A model generated the notes under the pieces. That model ran no database searches. It was not told where the DNA came from and saw nothing but the letters and a program-made list of their open reading frames with translations. Source: Amycolatopsis albispora (GTDB lineage: Bacteria > Actinomycetota > Actinomycetes > Mycobacteriales > Pseudonocardiaceae). Taken from it: a DNA stretch of 64,000 nt. Of the stretch, positions 26,173-34,293 are shown in pieces. Each line of letters starts with the position of its first letter. Position 1 is the first letter of the stretch. A program made the translations under genes and the position numbers. The DNA is taken from contig NZ_CP015163.1 of the NCBI RefSeq assembly GCF_003312875.1, positions 6,882,001 through 6,946,000 on the forward strand. Direction: 5' to 3'.

Positions 26173-26787
26173 ATGAGCCCGCGCAGGTCTGTCACCGATG
26201 CCCGCGAAACCCGGTCCGCGATCCTCGCGCGCGGGGTGGAGCTGGCGACCGTCGAAGGTCTGGATGGCCTGACCATCGGACGTCTCGCCGCGGACCTCGG
26301 CCTGTCCAAATCGGGTGTGCTGGGGCATTTCGGCGCCAAGGAGGCGCTGCAGTTGGCGGTGATCGACACGGCGGCGGAGCAGTTCGGCCGGGAGGTGGTG
26401 GAGCCGAGCGCCGGCACCACCCCCGGCCTGCCACGACTGCGTGCTTTGTGCGAGGCGTGGCTGGTCTACCTCACGCACCCGTGCGGCGGGTTCTTCCTTT
26501 CGGCCGCCGCCGAGTTCGACCGGCGGCCAGGCCCGGTCCGCGACGCCATCGCCGGCATGAGCGCCCTGTGGCAACGCGATTTGCGCATGCACATCACCCT
26601 GGCCCTCGCCGACGGCGACCTGACGGGCGACGCCGACCAGATCCTGTTCAACCTGGTCGGCACCGTGCTCGCGGCAAACCACGCCCTACACCTAACCGGC
26701 GACGCGCAAGCCCTACCCCACGCCCGCCACGCCCTGCAAACCCAACTGCCCACTAGTCCACCCACACTCACGCGGCAGCAACCGTGA
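26173..26787 (+). CDS. TetR-family regulator
   Basis: A 204-residue TetR protein. The HTH is GLTIGRLAADLGLSKSGVLGHFGAKEALQLAV. The C-terminal domain with FFLSAAAEFDRRPGPVRDAI matches the TetR_C_6/YcdC-like group often found with lipid genes. It probably represses itself and the divergent acyltransferase through the palindrome in the gap. The ATG at 26173 is right after that site. The C-terminal 25 residues are Pro/Thr-rich and read less like coding sequence than the rest. Confidence 0.85.
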   Translation: MSPRRSVTDARETRSAILARGVELATVEGLDGLTIGRLAADLGLSKSGVLGHFGAKEALQLAVIDTAAEQFGREVVEPSAGTTPGLPRLRALCEAWLVYLTHPCGGFFLSAAAEFDRRPGPVRDAIAGMSALWQRDLRMHITLALADGDLTGDADQILFNLVGTVLAANHALHLTGDAQALPHARHALQTQLPTSPPTLTRQQP

Positions 26788-26840
26788 CCGCACAGCAACA
26801 GGCGACCGCACAGCGATAGGTGACCAGCAGCGATGGGGGT

Positions 26841-26884
26841 CCGGGGGCAAGCCCCCGGCGGGGGCCTGGGGGCCCGGCCCCCAG
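26841..26884. terminator. Tandem G-rich hairpins between TetR and tRNA-Lys
   Basis: Two adjacent perfect hairpins: CCGGGGGC/GCCCCCGG (26841-26858) and CTGGGGG/CCCCCAG (26866-26884). They lie 66 bases past the 3' end of the tRNA (minus strand) and 54 bases past the TetR stop, so they can end transcripts from both sides. Confidence 0.6.
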
Positions 26885-26949
26885 ACAAAGGAACGACGAT
26901 CGACACGGGGGAAGGCGTGCCCGCCGACAAAGGGGTAGCCAAGATCGAG

Positions 26950-27022
26950 TGGGCCGCCTGGGGCTCGAACCCAGAACCTACGGATTAAAAGTCCGCAGCT
27001 CTACCAATTGAGCTAACGGCCC
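26950..27022 (-). tRNA. tRNA-Lys (anticodon TTT)
   Basis: A 73-base cloverleaf. The acceptor arms GGGCCGT and GCGGCCC pair with one G-T. The D-arm holds TAGCTCAATTGGTAGAGC, the anticodon stem-loop is CGGACTTTTAATCCG with TTT in the loop, and the T-arm has GGTTCGAGC. The discriminator base is A. CCA is not encoded. Confidence 0.95.
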
Positions 27023-27136
27023 GCACCTGGAGTCTAGCGGGCCCGGCCGGGGTGGTGGGCAGGGTGGTCCCGACCCGGCACCGGCACTGTCCACAGTGGA
27101 GTTGACCACCACCGGCGACCCGGGCAGGGTGTGGGC

Positions 27137-27763
27137 ATGACCGGGGCGGCGGACACCATGAGCATGGCCGTGCGCGAGCGCGCCGACTTCGCCGACTTCC
27201 TCGAGACGCTCACCCCCGAGCAGTGGGCCGGGCCCACCCTGTGTGCACAGTGGACCGTGCGTGAGCTGGTCGCCCACGCGGTCAGCTACGACGAACTGGG
27301 CTGGCCCCGCACCCTCCGCCGGTTCGTGCGGGGGCGGTTCCGGGCGGGCGTGGTCAACCAGCTCGGGATCGACGAGTACCCCTGCCCGCCGGAACAGCTG
27401 ATCGCCATCCTGCGCGCGAACCTGCGGCCGCGCGGGCTGCCGGCGGCGTTCGGCGGCATGATCGCGCTGCTCGACGCCACCATCCACCACCAGGACATCC
27501 GGCGCCCGCTCGGGCTGACCCGCGAGATCCCGCCCGAACGGCTCCGCCGCGCGCTCCACCTCTCGCTCCGGGCCCCGCCGATCCGCGGCTTCCAGCGCTC
27601 CCGCGGCGTCACGCTGGTCGCCACCGACGTCGGCTGGCGCCACGGCCGCGGACCCGAGGTGCGCGGCCCCGGCGAGGCCGTGCTGATGGCGATCGCCGGC
27701 CGCCGGGAGGCGCTGGCCGAGTTGACCGGGCCCGGGCTCCCGGTGCTCACGGCCCGTCGCTGA
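27137..27763 (+). CDS. Maleylpyruvate-isomerase-like (MDMPI/DinB fold) protein
   Basis: A 208-residue protein of the TIGR03083 type, a helical metal-binding bundle. The first helix region ends ADFLETLTPEQWAGPTLCAQWTVRELVAH, a hallmark of this group. The last visible metal-ligand candidate is in DATIHHQDIRRPLGL. Relatives use mycothiol as cofactor, but many have no known reaction. The ATG at 27137 follows AGGG by seven bases. The end overlaps the convergent hypothetical gene by 17 bases. Confidence 0.8.
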   Translation: MTGAADTMSMAVRERADFADFLETLTPEQWAGPTLCAQWTVRELVAHAVSYDELGWPRTLRRFVRGRFRAGVVNQLGIDEYPCPPEQLIAILRANLRPRGLPAAFGGMIALLDATIHHQDIRRPLGLTREIPPERLRRALHLSLRAPPIRGFQRSRGVTLVATDVGWRHGRGPEVRGPGEAVLMAIAGRREALAELTGPGLPVLTARR

Positions 27764-28088
27764 CCGCCGCGCCCGCGACCCATTCGACGCGGTCCCAGTG
27801 CCGCAGGGTGTAACCGGCCTCGGCCAGCGCGTCGACGAAGTCCGCGCCCGCCTGTTCGAGCGCCGGGTACACCGACAGCCCGCTGCGGCCGGCCACCCCG
27901 AAACGGGCGCCGTCGACGAGCAGGTCGAGCAGGTGCTCTCCGTGCACCCGCTCGGCCACCGCCCGCGCCGTCCCGGCGTCGATCGGCCGGTCCAGTGTGC
28001 CGGCCACGATGGTCACGTTCCACGTCGGCGATCCCGTTGAGGCATCGACGCGCGGCCAGTCTTCCGCTCGAGTGCACGCTCGCGTCAT
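27747..28088 (-). CDS. Hypothetical protein
   Basis: A 113-residue protein I do not recognise. It is mixed alpha/beta with no signal peptide or membrane helix. VTIVAGTLDRPIDAGTARAV and the later DFVDALAEAGYTLRHWDRVEW suggest a small compact domain. The start is uncertain: the frame is open to 28154, but the ATG at 28088 begins the sequence with normal coding character, and no strong ribosome site marks either. It is convergent with the MDMPI-like gene. Confidence 0.5.
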   Translation of the reverse strand: MTRACTRAEDWPRVDASTGSPTWNVTIVAGTLDRPIDAGTARAVAERVHGEHLLDLLVDGARFGVAGRSGLSVYPALEQAGADFVDALAEAGYTLRHWDRVEWVAGAAVSDGP

Positions 28089-28189
28089 GGTCCCACTTCC
28101 CCAGGGTGCTCGCCGGTAATCGTGCCACACGAAGCACCCTACGAAAGTCCACAATGGACGTATAACGCGTGTCTAACTCGGTCGCCGGG

Positions 28190-28750
28190 TCAGGGACGGG
28201 CGGCGTTGACCGGCGTGTAGCTCAGGATGAGCAGGCCGGTGTCGTGCACCTCGACGCCGTTGTAGTGGAACTTCGCCTGCTGCGTGTCGCGGTAGAGCAG
28301 CTCCGACGGCTGCGCCTTGCCCGACAGCACCGGGTGCAGCCACAGCCGCAGCTCGTCGAGCAGGCCGTGCTCCAGCAGCAGCCTGCTGACGTCACCGAAG
28401 CCGTACTGCAGCAGGTTCGTGCCGGACTCCTTGATCTCGCGGACCTTCTCGGCCACGTTCTCGCTGATCACCTCGGTGTTGGTCCACTCGGGCTCGGTCA
28501 GCGTGGTCGAGACCACGTACTTCTTGATGTTGTTCATCCGGTCGGCGAACTCGTCGACCCCGGCCCGCGAGGACCACGCGCCGGCGAAGCCCTCGTAGGT
28601 TTCGCGGCCCATGATCAGCGCGTCGGCGTCGGCCAGCTGCGCGGTGGCGGCCTTCTGCGCCTGCTCGCCGAAGTAGTCGAAGTGCCAGTCCATCATGTTG
28701 CTGATGTCGCCGTCGAGGGTCAGGTAGGTGGCGTTGACGATCTTGCCCAT
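28190..28750 (-). CDS. Dihydrofolate-reductase/RibD C-terminal-like protein
   Basis: A 186-residue protein of the RibD_C family (DHFR fold). It begins GKIVNATYLTLDGDISNMMDW and has DADALIMGRETYEGFAGAW, KYVVSTTLTEPEWTNTEVI and YGFGDVSRLLLEHGLLDELRLWLHPVLSGK, the full pattern of the YyaP/YwjB-like reductases. NADPH use is likely and the substrate unknown. The ATG at 28750 has GGAG five bases upstream. The frame stays open for 1.8 kb further on the minus strand, but that part is the shadow of the laccase gene. Confidence 0.85.
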   Translation of the reverse strand: MGKIVNATYLTLDGDISNMMDWHFDYFGEQAQKAATAQLADADALIMGRETYEGFAGAWSSRAGVDEFADRMNNIKKYVVSTTLTEPEWTNTEVISENVAEKVREIKESGTNLLQYGFGDVSRLLLEHGLLDELRLWLHPVLSGKAQPSELLYRDTQQAKFHYNGVEVHDTGLLILSYTPVNAARP

Positions 28751-29212
28751 CGGAAGCTCCTCGGTGTCCGGAGTGTGTCTCGGGGTGTGTTCGCCAGTGC
28801 GTCGAGCGGGACGGCCCGGCATCGACAGGGCTCGACGAACTTTTTTCCGTGACTTTCCGGTGACTTTCCGATGACACAGCGCTACCGCTGCTAGCAGAAC
28901 GTACGTGTGCTGGCCGTTAGACCATTTGGCCCTTAACTTTTGCCACGAGTCAACATAAGTTGTTCTCATTTCGTCGGAAGAACGATGTCCGTGCGCCTCT
29001 CGAGGGACGCCCGGGTCGAAAGGCGAGGCACGTGGCAATGGTGTCAACGATGTCAGTGATGTCGCCGACGTCGCCGCACGGGCGATGCGGCCGTCCCGCG
29101 GCCCGAGCCCCCGCATTTCCCGTCGACGCCCCCGGGGTGGAACCCCCGGCGCGGGCCCAGCCCTGACGTTCCCCGCTCCCCGCCTCTCCTCGTCCCCGAA
29201 CGGAGATCCGTC
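28751..29212. other. 462-bp intergenic region upstream of the laccase gene
   Basis: No gene is supported here. The stretch 28840-28980 is richer in A and T than its surroundings, as for a promoter. Imperfect tandem units CCGTGACTTT, CCGGTGACTTT and CCGATGAC lie at 28847-28875 and may be a regulator site. The part nearest the laccase has GGAG a few bases before the ATG at 29213. Confidence 0.4.
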
Positions 29213-30238
29213 ATGGATAGAACCGGCAACGCCGCCCCCCGCTCCGGGTTGTCGCGCCGCTCGATGCTGGCCACCGCCGCGGCCGGGGTGCTGATCCCCG
29301 GCATGGTGGCCGGTGCCGCCGCCCCGCACGCCGCCGCGGCGGCCGGGCTGACCCGAAAGCTCACCATCTACGCCGAGCCGCTGCCCGGCGGCCAGTTCGG
29401 CTACGGCCTCGAACCGGGCAAGGCCAGCATTCCCGGCCCGCTGCTGGAGATCTACGAGGGCGACACCCTGGAGATCGAACTGGTCAACAACACCGACCAG
29501 CGGCTGTCCATCCACCCGCACGGCGTCAACTACGACACCAACTCCGACGGCGCCCCGCTGAACAACTCCTTCAACAAGCCCGGCGAGACCCGCACCTACA
29601 TCTGGCGCACCCGCACGCAGTACAAGGCCGCCAACGGGTTCTGGATGCCGGGCAGTGCGGGCTACTGGCAGTACCACGACCACGCGATGGGCACCGACCA
29701 CGGCACCGTCGGCCTGCAGAAGGGCCTCTACGGCGGGCTGATCGTGCGCAAACGGGGCGACCTGCTGCCGAGCAGGCAGTACACCGTGGTCTTCAACGAC
29801 ATGATGATCAACAACAAGGTCGCCCCCGACACCCCGATGTTCGAGGCCAACCAGGGCGAGCGGGTGGAGTGGATCTGCATCGGCCACGGCATCTTCCCGC
29901 ACACCTTCCACCTGCACGCGCACCGCTGGGCGGACACCCGCACCGGGATGCTCAACGGCGAGAACGACCACGCCAACGTGATCGACAACAAGAACCTCGA
30001 CCCCGGCGCGTCCTTCGGCTTCCAGGTGATCGCCGGTGAGGGCGTCGGGCCGGGGGCGTGGATGTACCACTGCCACGTCCAGAACCACTCGGACATGGGC
30101 ATGGCGGGCATCTTCCTGGTCCGCAACCCCGACGGCAGCATGCCCGCCGGCGCGCAGGAGGCGATCGACCGGTTCAAGCACCACGACCACACCGGGCACA
30201 CCGCCCAGTCCGGCGCGACCGCGCACAGCAACCACTAG
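29213..30238 (+). CDS. Two-domain laccase-like multicopper oxidase (Tat exported)
   Basis: A 341-residue exported oxidase of the small-laccase type, which oxidises phenols or metals and reduces O2 to water. The signal has the twin Arg SRRSMLATAAAG. All four copper motifs are present: HPHGVNYD, HDHAMGTDHG, HTFHLHAHRW and HCHVQNHSDMGM, the last holding the type 1 Cys, His and Met. Length fits two-domain (trimer-forming) laccases. It is 28 bases upstream of the ThuA/sugar-dehydrogenase gene, so the two are probably cotranscribed. The His-rich tail could bind copper. Confidence 0.93.
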   Translation: MDRTGNAAPRSGLSRRSMLATAAAGVLIPGMVAGAAAPHAAAAAGLTRKLTIYAEPLPGGQFGYGLEPGKASIPGPLLEIYEGDTLEIELVNNTDQRLSIHPHGVNYDTNSDGAPLNNSFNKPGETRTYIWRTRTQYKAANGFWMPGSAGYWQYHDHAMGTDHGTVGLQKGLYGGLIVRKRGDLLPSRQYTVVFNDMMINNKVAPDTPMFEANQGERVEWICIGHGIFPHTFHLHAHRWADTRTGMLNGENDHANVIDNKNLDPGASFGFQVIAGEGVGPGAWMYHCHVQNHSDMGMAGIFLVRNPDGSMPAGAQEAIDRFKHHDHTGHTAQSGATAHSNH

Positions 30239-30266
30239 TTCCCAACCACCAATGAAGGAGTCAGGG

Positions 30267-33200
30267 ATGGGGCGAAGAGTTTCGGCAGGCTGGTCGAAAC
30301 GGCGACGATCGGCGGCCGCGCTGGCCGTCGGGGCGGTGGTCTCGCTCGCGGCGCCGCTGGCCACCACCGTCGTCGCGCAGGCGGCACCGGCCGCCGCCGC
30401 GGCGGTACCGGTCTCCGTGCTGGTGTTCCACGGCCCGGCGGCGGAGCAGAAGGACCCGGTGCTGCGGGCCAGTGACGCGATCGCGCGGCTCGGGCAGGAC
30501 AACGGCATCGCCGTCACCTCGAGTTCGGACCCGGGTGTGTTCACCGCGGCGAACCTGGCGAACTACCGGGGTGTGGTGTTCCTGTCCGCGGAGGGCGTGA
30601 CGCTGTCCACCGAGCAGGAAACCGCGCTGAAGAACTACATGAAGGCGGGCGGCGGCTTCCTCGGCCTGTCCGACGCCGCCAAGGCGCAGGACGACTCCAC
30701 CTGGTTCACCGGGCTGATCGGGGCCCGCCCGGTCGGCGCCCGTCCCGCTCCGGAGGCCGTTTCGGCGGTCACCGTCAGCGCGGAGAACCCGCCCAACGAG
30801 GGCAAGGACAAGCTGACCGACGGCAACGAGAACACCAAGTGGCTCGCGTTCGCCAAGACCGGCTGGATCAGCTACCAGCTGGCCGCGCCCGCCGCGATCA
30901 GCAGCTACTCACTCACCTCGGCCAACGACTTCCCCGGCCGCGACCCCAAGGACTGGACCCTGCAGGGTTCGGCCGACGGCACCACCTGGACCGATCTGGA
31001 CAAGCGCACCGGCGAGGTCTTCGGTGACCGCTTCCAGACCAGGACCTTCGAATTCACCAACACCACCAGCTACCCGCACTACCGGCTGAACATCACCGCG
31101 AACGGCGGTGAGACGGCCACCCAGCTGGCGGACCTCGAGCTGTACAAGGCGAACTCGCAGACCCCGCCGCCGCCGGAGCCCGCGCCCGCCGAGGCCACGG
31201 TCAACGTGCTCGACCGCCACCACCCGGCGAACGAGGGCCTGCCGCTGAACTGGAAGCGGACCGACCGCTGGCTGAACTGGGACGTCAACCCGGTCGGCCA
31301 GGTGCACACCATCGCGCAGGTCGAGGAGAAGGGGTACAACCCGGGGCCGGGCGCCAACGGGCCGTTCCACCCGATCTCCTGGTGCCGCGACTACGACGGC
31401 GGCCGCTCCTTCTACACCGGCATGGGCCGCACCGAGGGCAGCTACGGCGAGGACCAGTTCCGCGGCCACCTGCTCGGCGCGCTGAAGTGGACCACCGGCA
31501 TGGTGCGCGGTGACTGCAAGGCCACCATCGCCGCCAACTACAAGGTGGAACGGTTGTCCAAGGCGAACGCCGCCGGGCAGATGGACCAGATCGGCGAGCC
31601 GCACGGGCTGACCATCGCGCCGAACGGCCGCGTGTTCTACATCGGCAAGGCCGCCTGCGCGACCGGCCCGGTGCCCAGCTGGGACGACCCGAACGTCGGC
31701 CTCGGCTGCGGCACGATCCACCAGTGGGACCCGGCCACCAAGCAGGTCAAGCTGCTCACCACGCTCAAGGTGATGGGCAACCGGGGTTCCGGTGACGAGC
31801 TGGTGAAGAACGAAGAGGGCCTGGTCGGCATGACCCTGGACCCGAAGTTCGCCGAGAACGGCTGGTTCTACGTCTACTGGATGCCCTGGGAGTCCATCGA
31901 CAAGGACAAGCGGATCGGCAAGCGCACGGTTTCGCGGTTCACCTACGACGCCGCGAAGGCCACCATCGACCAGTCCACCCGCAAGGACCTGCTGTCGTGG
32001 GACACGCAGATCCACAGCTGCTGCCACGCCGGTGGTGGCATGGCCTTCGACAAGGACGGCAACCTCTACATCGGTTCCGGTGACAGCAACTCGTCGCAGG
32101 GCTCGAACGGCTACTCCGGCAACAACTGGACCGCCGACTACAAGGGCGTTTCCTTCCAGGACGCGCGCCGCACCTCGGGCAACACCAACGACCTGAACGG
32201 CAAGATCATCCGGATCCACCCGGAGGCCGACGGCACCTACACCATTCCGCAGGGCAACCTGTTCCCGCCGGGCACCGACAAGACGCGCCCGGAGATCTAC
32301 GTGATGGGCGTGCGGAACATTTCGCGCCTGCAGGTGGACCCGGTGACCAACTGGGTCACCGCGGGCTGGGTCGGCCCGGACGCCGGCTCGCCGAGCCCGG
32401 AACTCGGCCCGGCGAAGTACGAGACGGCGACCGTGATCACCGAAGCCGGCAACCACGGCTGGCCGTACTGCATGGGCAACCGGCAGCCGTACCGCGACCG
32501 CAGCAGCTCCGACGCCGCGGTGCTGACCGGCTGGTACGACTGCAACAACCCGGTGAACACCTCGCCGCGCAACACCGGCCTGGTGAACCTGCCGCCGATC
32601 AAGGACAACATGATCTGGTACTCGCCGGACGGCGGCGGCCCGATCTTCCCGAACCGCCCGAACAGCTCCGTGCCGACCTACAACGCCGCGGACGCGACCT
32701 ACACCCAGCCCTACCTCAAGGGTGGCGGTCAGGCGGTCATGTCCGGTCCGACCTACCACCGCGAACTGGTCAACACCAACAGCGGGGTGGCCTGGCCGGA
32801 GTACTGGGACAACAAGTGGTTCATCGGTGACCAGTCCAACTCGCAGAACCGCGTCGCGGTGACGGTGGACCCGGCCGGCGTTCCGACGCAGCAGCCGCCC
32901 GCCTTCGCCGAGACGCTGCGGCAGATCATCCCCTCGGGCAGCGGGGACGGGAAGCTGCTGAGCTGGATGGACGCCAAGTTCGGCCCGGACGGCGCGCTGT
33001 ACCTGCTGGACTACGGCAACGGCTTCTTCAGCCTCGACCCGAACCAGAAGCTGATCCGGATCACCTACACCGGCGGGGCGGCCACCCCGGCGCCCACGGC
33101 CACGAACACCAACGTGCAGAGCAAGCCGCTGACGGTGGCGTTCAACGGGCTCAAGTCCGGTGGGGTGGCCTGGGAGTGGGACTTCGGCGACGGCACCATG

Positions 33201-34223
33201 TCGACCGAGGCCAACCCGCGGCACACCTACACCCGCACCGGTCCGTTCACCGCGAAGCTGACCACCACCTACGCCGACGGTGAGCAGGTGGTCTCGCGGA
33301 CCACGGCGAACGTCGGCTGCCTGGTGGCCGACCCAGGGGAAACGGTGACCGTCGGGGACACCGACACCGGTGTGCCCAACCGCAACGCCGGTGGCGGCTG
33401 CAAGGTCGACGACATGATCGACGACGAGAGCACCTGGCCGACCAAGGCCGGGTTCATGGACCACGTCAAGAACGCGACGCGGAACCTGAAGCAGCTCGGC
33501 ATCATCAACGACAAGCAGCGCGACAAGATCAACCAGGTGGCGCAGGACTCGCCGATCGGGACGCCCGGGCACTTCGGGTACACCTCGATCTTCGACGGGA
33601 CCTCGCTCAAGGGCTGGGAAATGGCGCCGTCCGGTGAGTTCACCATCCAGCCGGACGGTTCGCTGCGGCCCAGCGGCGGGCTCGGCATGCTCTGGTACGC
33701 CGGGCAGCAGTTCGGCAACTACTCCTTGAAGCTCAAGTTCAAGGACATCGCGCCGGAGGGCTTCCGCGCCAACAGCGGCGTCTTCGTCCGCTTCCCCGAT
33801 CCGCGCACCCCGCTGGACCAGCGGCCTCCCGGTAGTTGCGGGACCACCGGTTCCGCGGCCACGTCACAGGCCTGGGTGGCCATCTACTGCGGCCACGAAA
33901 TCCAGCTCTACGACGGGGACACCGGGGAACCGCAGAAGACCGGGTCGGTCTACAACTTCGACCCGAACCCGCTCGACGCGGCCGGTGCCACGCCGAAGGG
34001 GCAGTGGAACGAGTACGAGATCAGGGTTGTCGGCCAGCACTACACGATCATCCGCAACGGCAAGGTGATCAACGAGTTCGACAACAACCCGGGGATCCAG
34101 TCCTCGCGGCCGGGTGATCCGCCCACCGATCTCCGCCAGTTCGCCGACGGGTTCATCGGCCTGCAGAACCACGGCAACAACGACCTGATGGAGTTCCGCG
34201 ACATCCGGGTGCGGCCGCTGTAG
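30267..34223 (+). CDS. Giant secreted ThuA-discoidin-sugar dehydrogenase-PKD-DUF1080 protein
   Basis: A 1318-residue exported protein. Approximate domains: signal 1-45; first ThuA half 48-150; discoidin/F5-8C carbohydrate-binding domain 162-297; second ThuA half 310-417, with DRHHPANEGLP and the closing FRGHLLGALKWTTG; glucose/sorbosone dehydrogenase-like propeller 425-938 (EPHGLTIAPNGRVFYIG, GSGDSNSSQG, YVMGVRNISRLQVDP); PKD domain 955-1015 (WDFGDGTMSTEANPRHTY); a two-Cys module 1018-1098; DUF1080/LamG-like domain 1105-1318 (SIFDGTSLKGWEM). The ATG at 30267 has GAAGGAG six bases upstream. ThuA and DUF1080 proteins act on disaccharides and 3-keto sugars, so oxidative sugar degradation outside the cell is likely. 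Confidence 0.9.
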   Translation: MGRRVSAGWSKRRRSAAALAVGAVVSLAAPLATTVVAQAAPAAAAAVPVSVLVFHGPAAEQKDPVLRASDAIARLGQDNGIAVTSSSDPGVFTAANLANYRGVVFLSAEGVTLSTEQETALKNYMKAGGGFLGLSDAAKAQDDSTWFTGLIGARPVGARPAPEAVSAVTVSAENPPNEGKDKLTDGNENTKWLAFAKTGWISYQLAAPAAISSYSLTSANDFPGRDPKDWTLQGSADGTTWTDLDKRTGEVFGDRFQTRTFEFTNTTSYPHYRLNITANGGETATQLADLELYKANSQTPPPPEPAPAEATVNVLDRHHPANEGLPLNWKRTDRWLNWDVNPVGQVHTIAQVEEKGYNPGPGANGPFHPISWCRDYDGGRSFYTGMGRTEGSYGEDQFRGHLLGALKWTTGMVRGDCKATIAANYKVERLSKANAAGQMDQIGEPHGLTIAPNGRVFYIGKAACATGPVPSWDDPNVGLGCGTIHQWDPATKQVKLLTTLKVMGNRGSGDELVKNEEGLVGMTLDPKFAENGWFYVYWMPWESIDKDKRIGKRTVSRFTYDAAKATIDQSTRKDLLSWDTQIHSCCHAGGGMAFDKDGNLYIGSGDSNSSQGSNGYSGNNWTADYKGVSFQDARRTSGNTNDLNGKIIRIHPEADGTYTIPQGNLFPPGTDKTRPEIYVMGVRNISRLQVDPVTNWVTAGWVGPDAGSPSPELGPAKYETATVITEAGNHGWPYCMGNRQPYRDRSSSDAAVLTGWYDCNNPVNTSPRNTGLVNLPPIKDNMIWYSPDGGGPIFPNRPNSSVPTYNAADATYTQPYLKGGGQAVMSGPTYHRELVNTNSGVAWPEYWDNKWFIGDQSNSQNRVAVTVDPAGVPTQQPPAFAETLRQIIPSGSGDGKLLSWMDAKFGPDGALYLLDYGNGFFSLDPNQKLIRITYTGGAATPAPTATNTNVQSKPLTVAFNGLKSGGVAWEWDFGDGTMSTEANPRHTYTRTGPFTAKLTTTYADGEQVVSRTTANVGCLVADPGETVTVGDTDTGVPNRNAGGGCKVDDMIDDESTWPTKAGFMDHVKNATRNLKQLGIINDKQRDKINQVAQDSPIGTPGHFGYTSIFDGTSLKGWEMAPSGEFTIQPDGSLRPSGGLGMLWYAGQQFGNYSLKLKFKDIAPEGFRANSGVFVRFPDPRTPLDQRPPGSCGTTGSAATSQAWVAIYCGHEIQLYDGDTGEPQKTGSVYNFDPNPLDAAGATPKGQWNEYEIRVVGQHYTIIRNGKVINEFDNNPGIQSSRPGDPPTDLRQFADGFIGLQNHGNNDLMEFRDIRVRPL

Positions 34224-34293
34224 TTCCAGTGATCCTCCCCGGCCGGCGCGCGGCCCCGCGCGCCGGCCGGGCCTTCAGGAAGGTTTTCCCGCT

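Noticed and set aside
28847..28875. CCGNTGACTTT tandem units as an iteron array
   Set aside because: Only two and a partial copy with unequal lengths; noted as a possible site in the intergenic region only.
28960..29166. A 68-codon ORF upstream of the laccase
   Set aside because: No ribosome site and Pro/Ala-biased composition; it lies in the likely promoter or leader region.
28751..30544. A 598-codon upstream extension of the RibD-like gene on the minus strand
   Set aside because: The extension is the antisense of the laccase gene; the RibD-like protein starts properly at 28750 with GGAG upstream.
30909..33572. An 887-codon antisense frame to the giant sugar dehydrogenase
   Set aside because: Shadow ORF of high-GC coding DNA with Val/Arg/Gly/His-rich composition and no motif.
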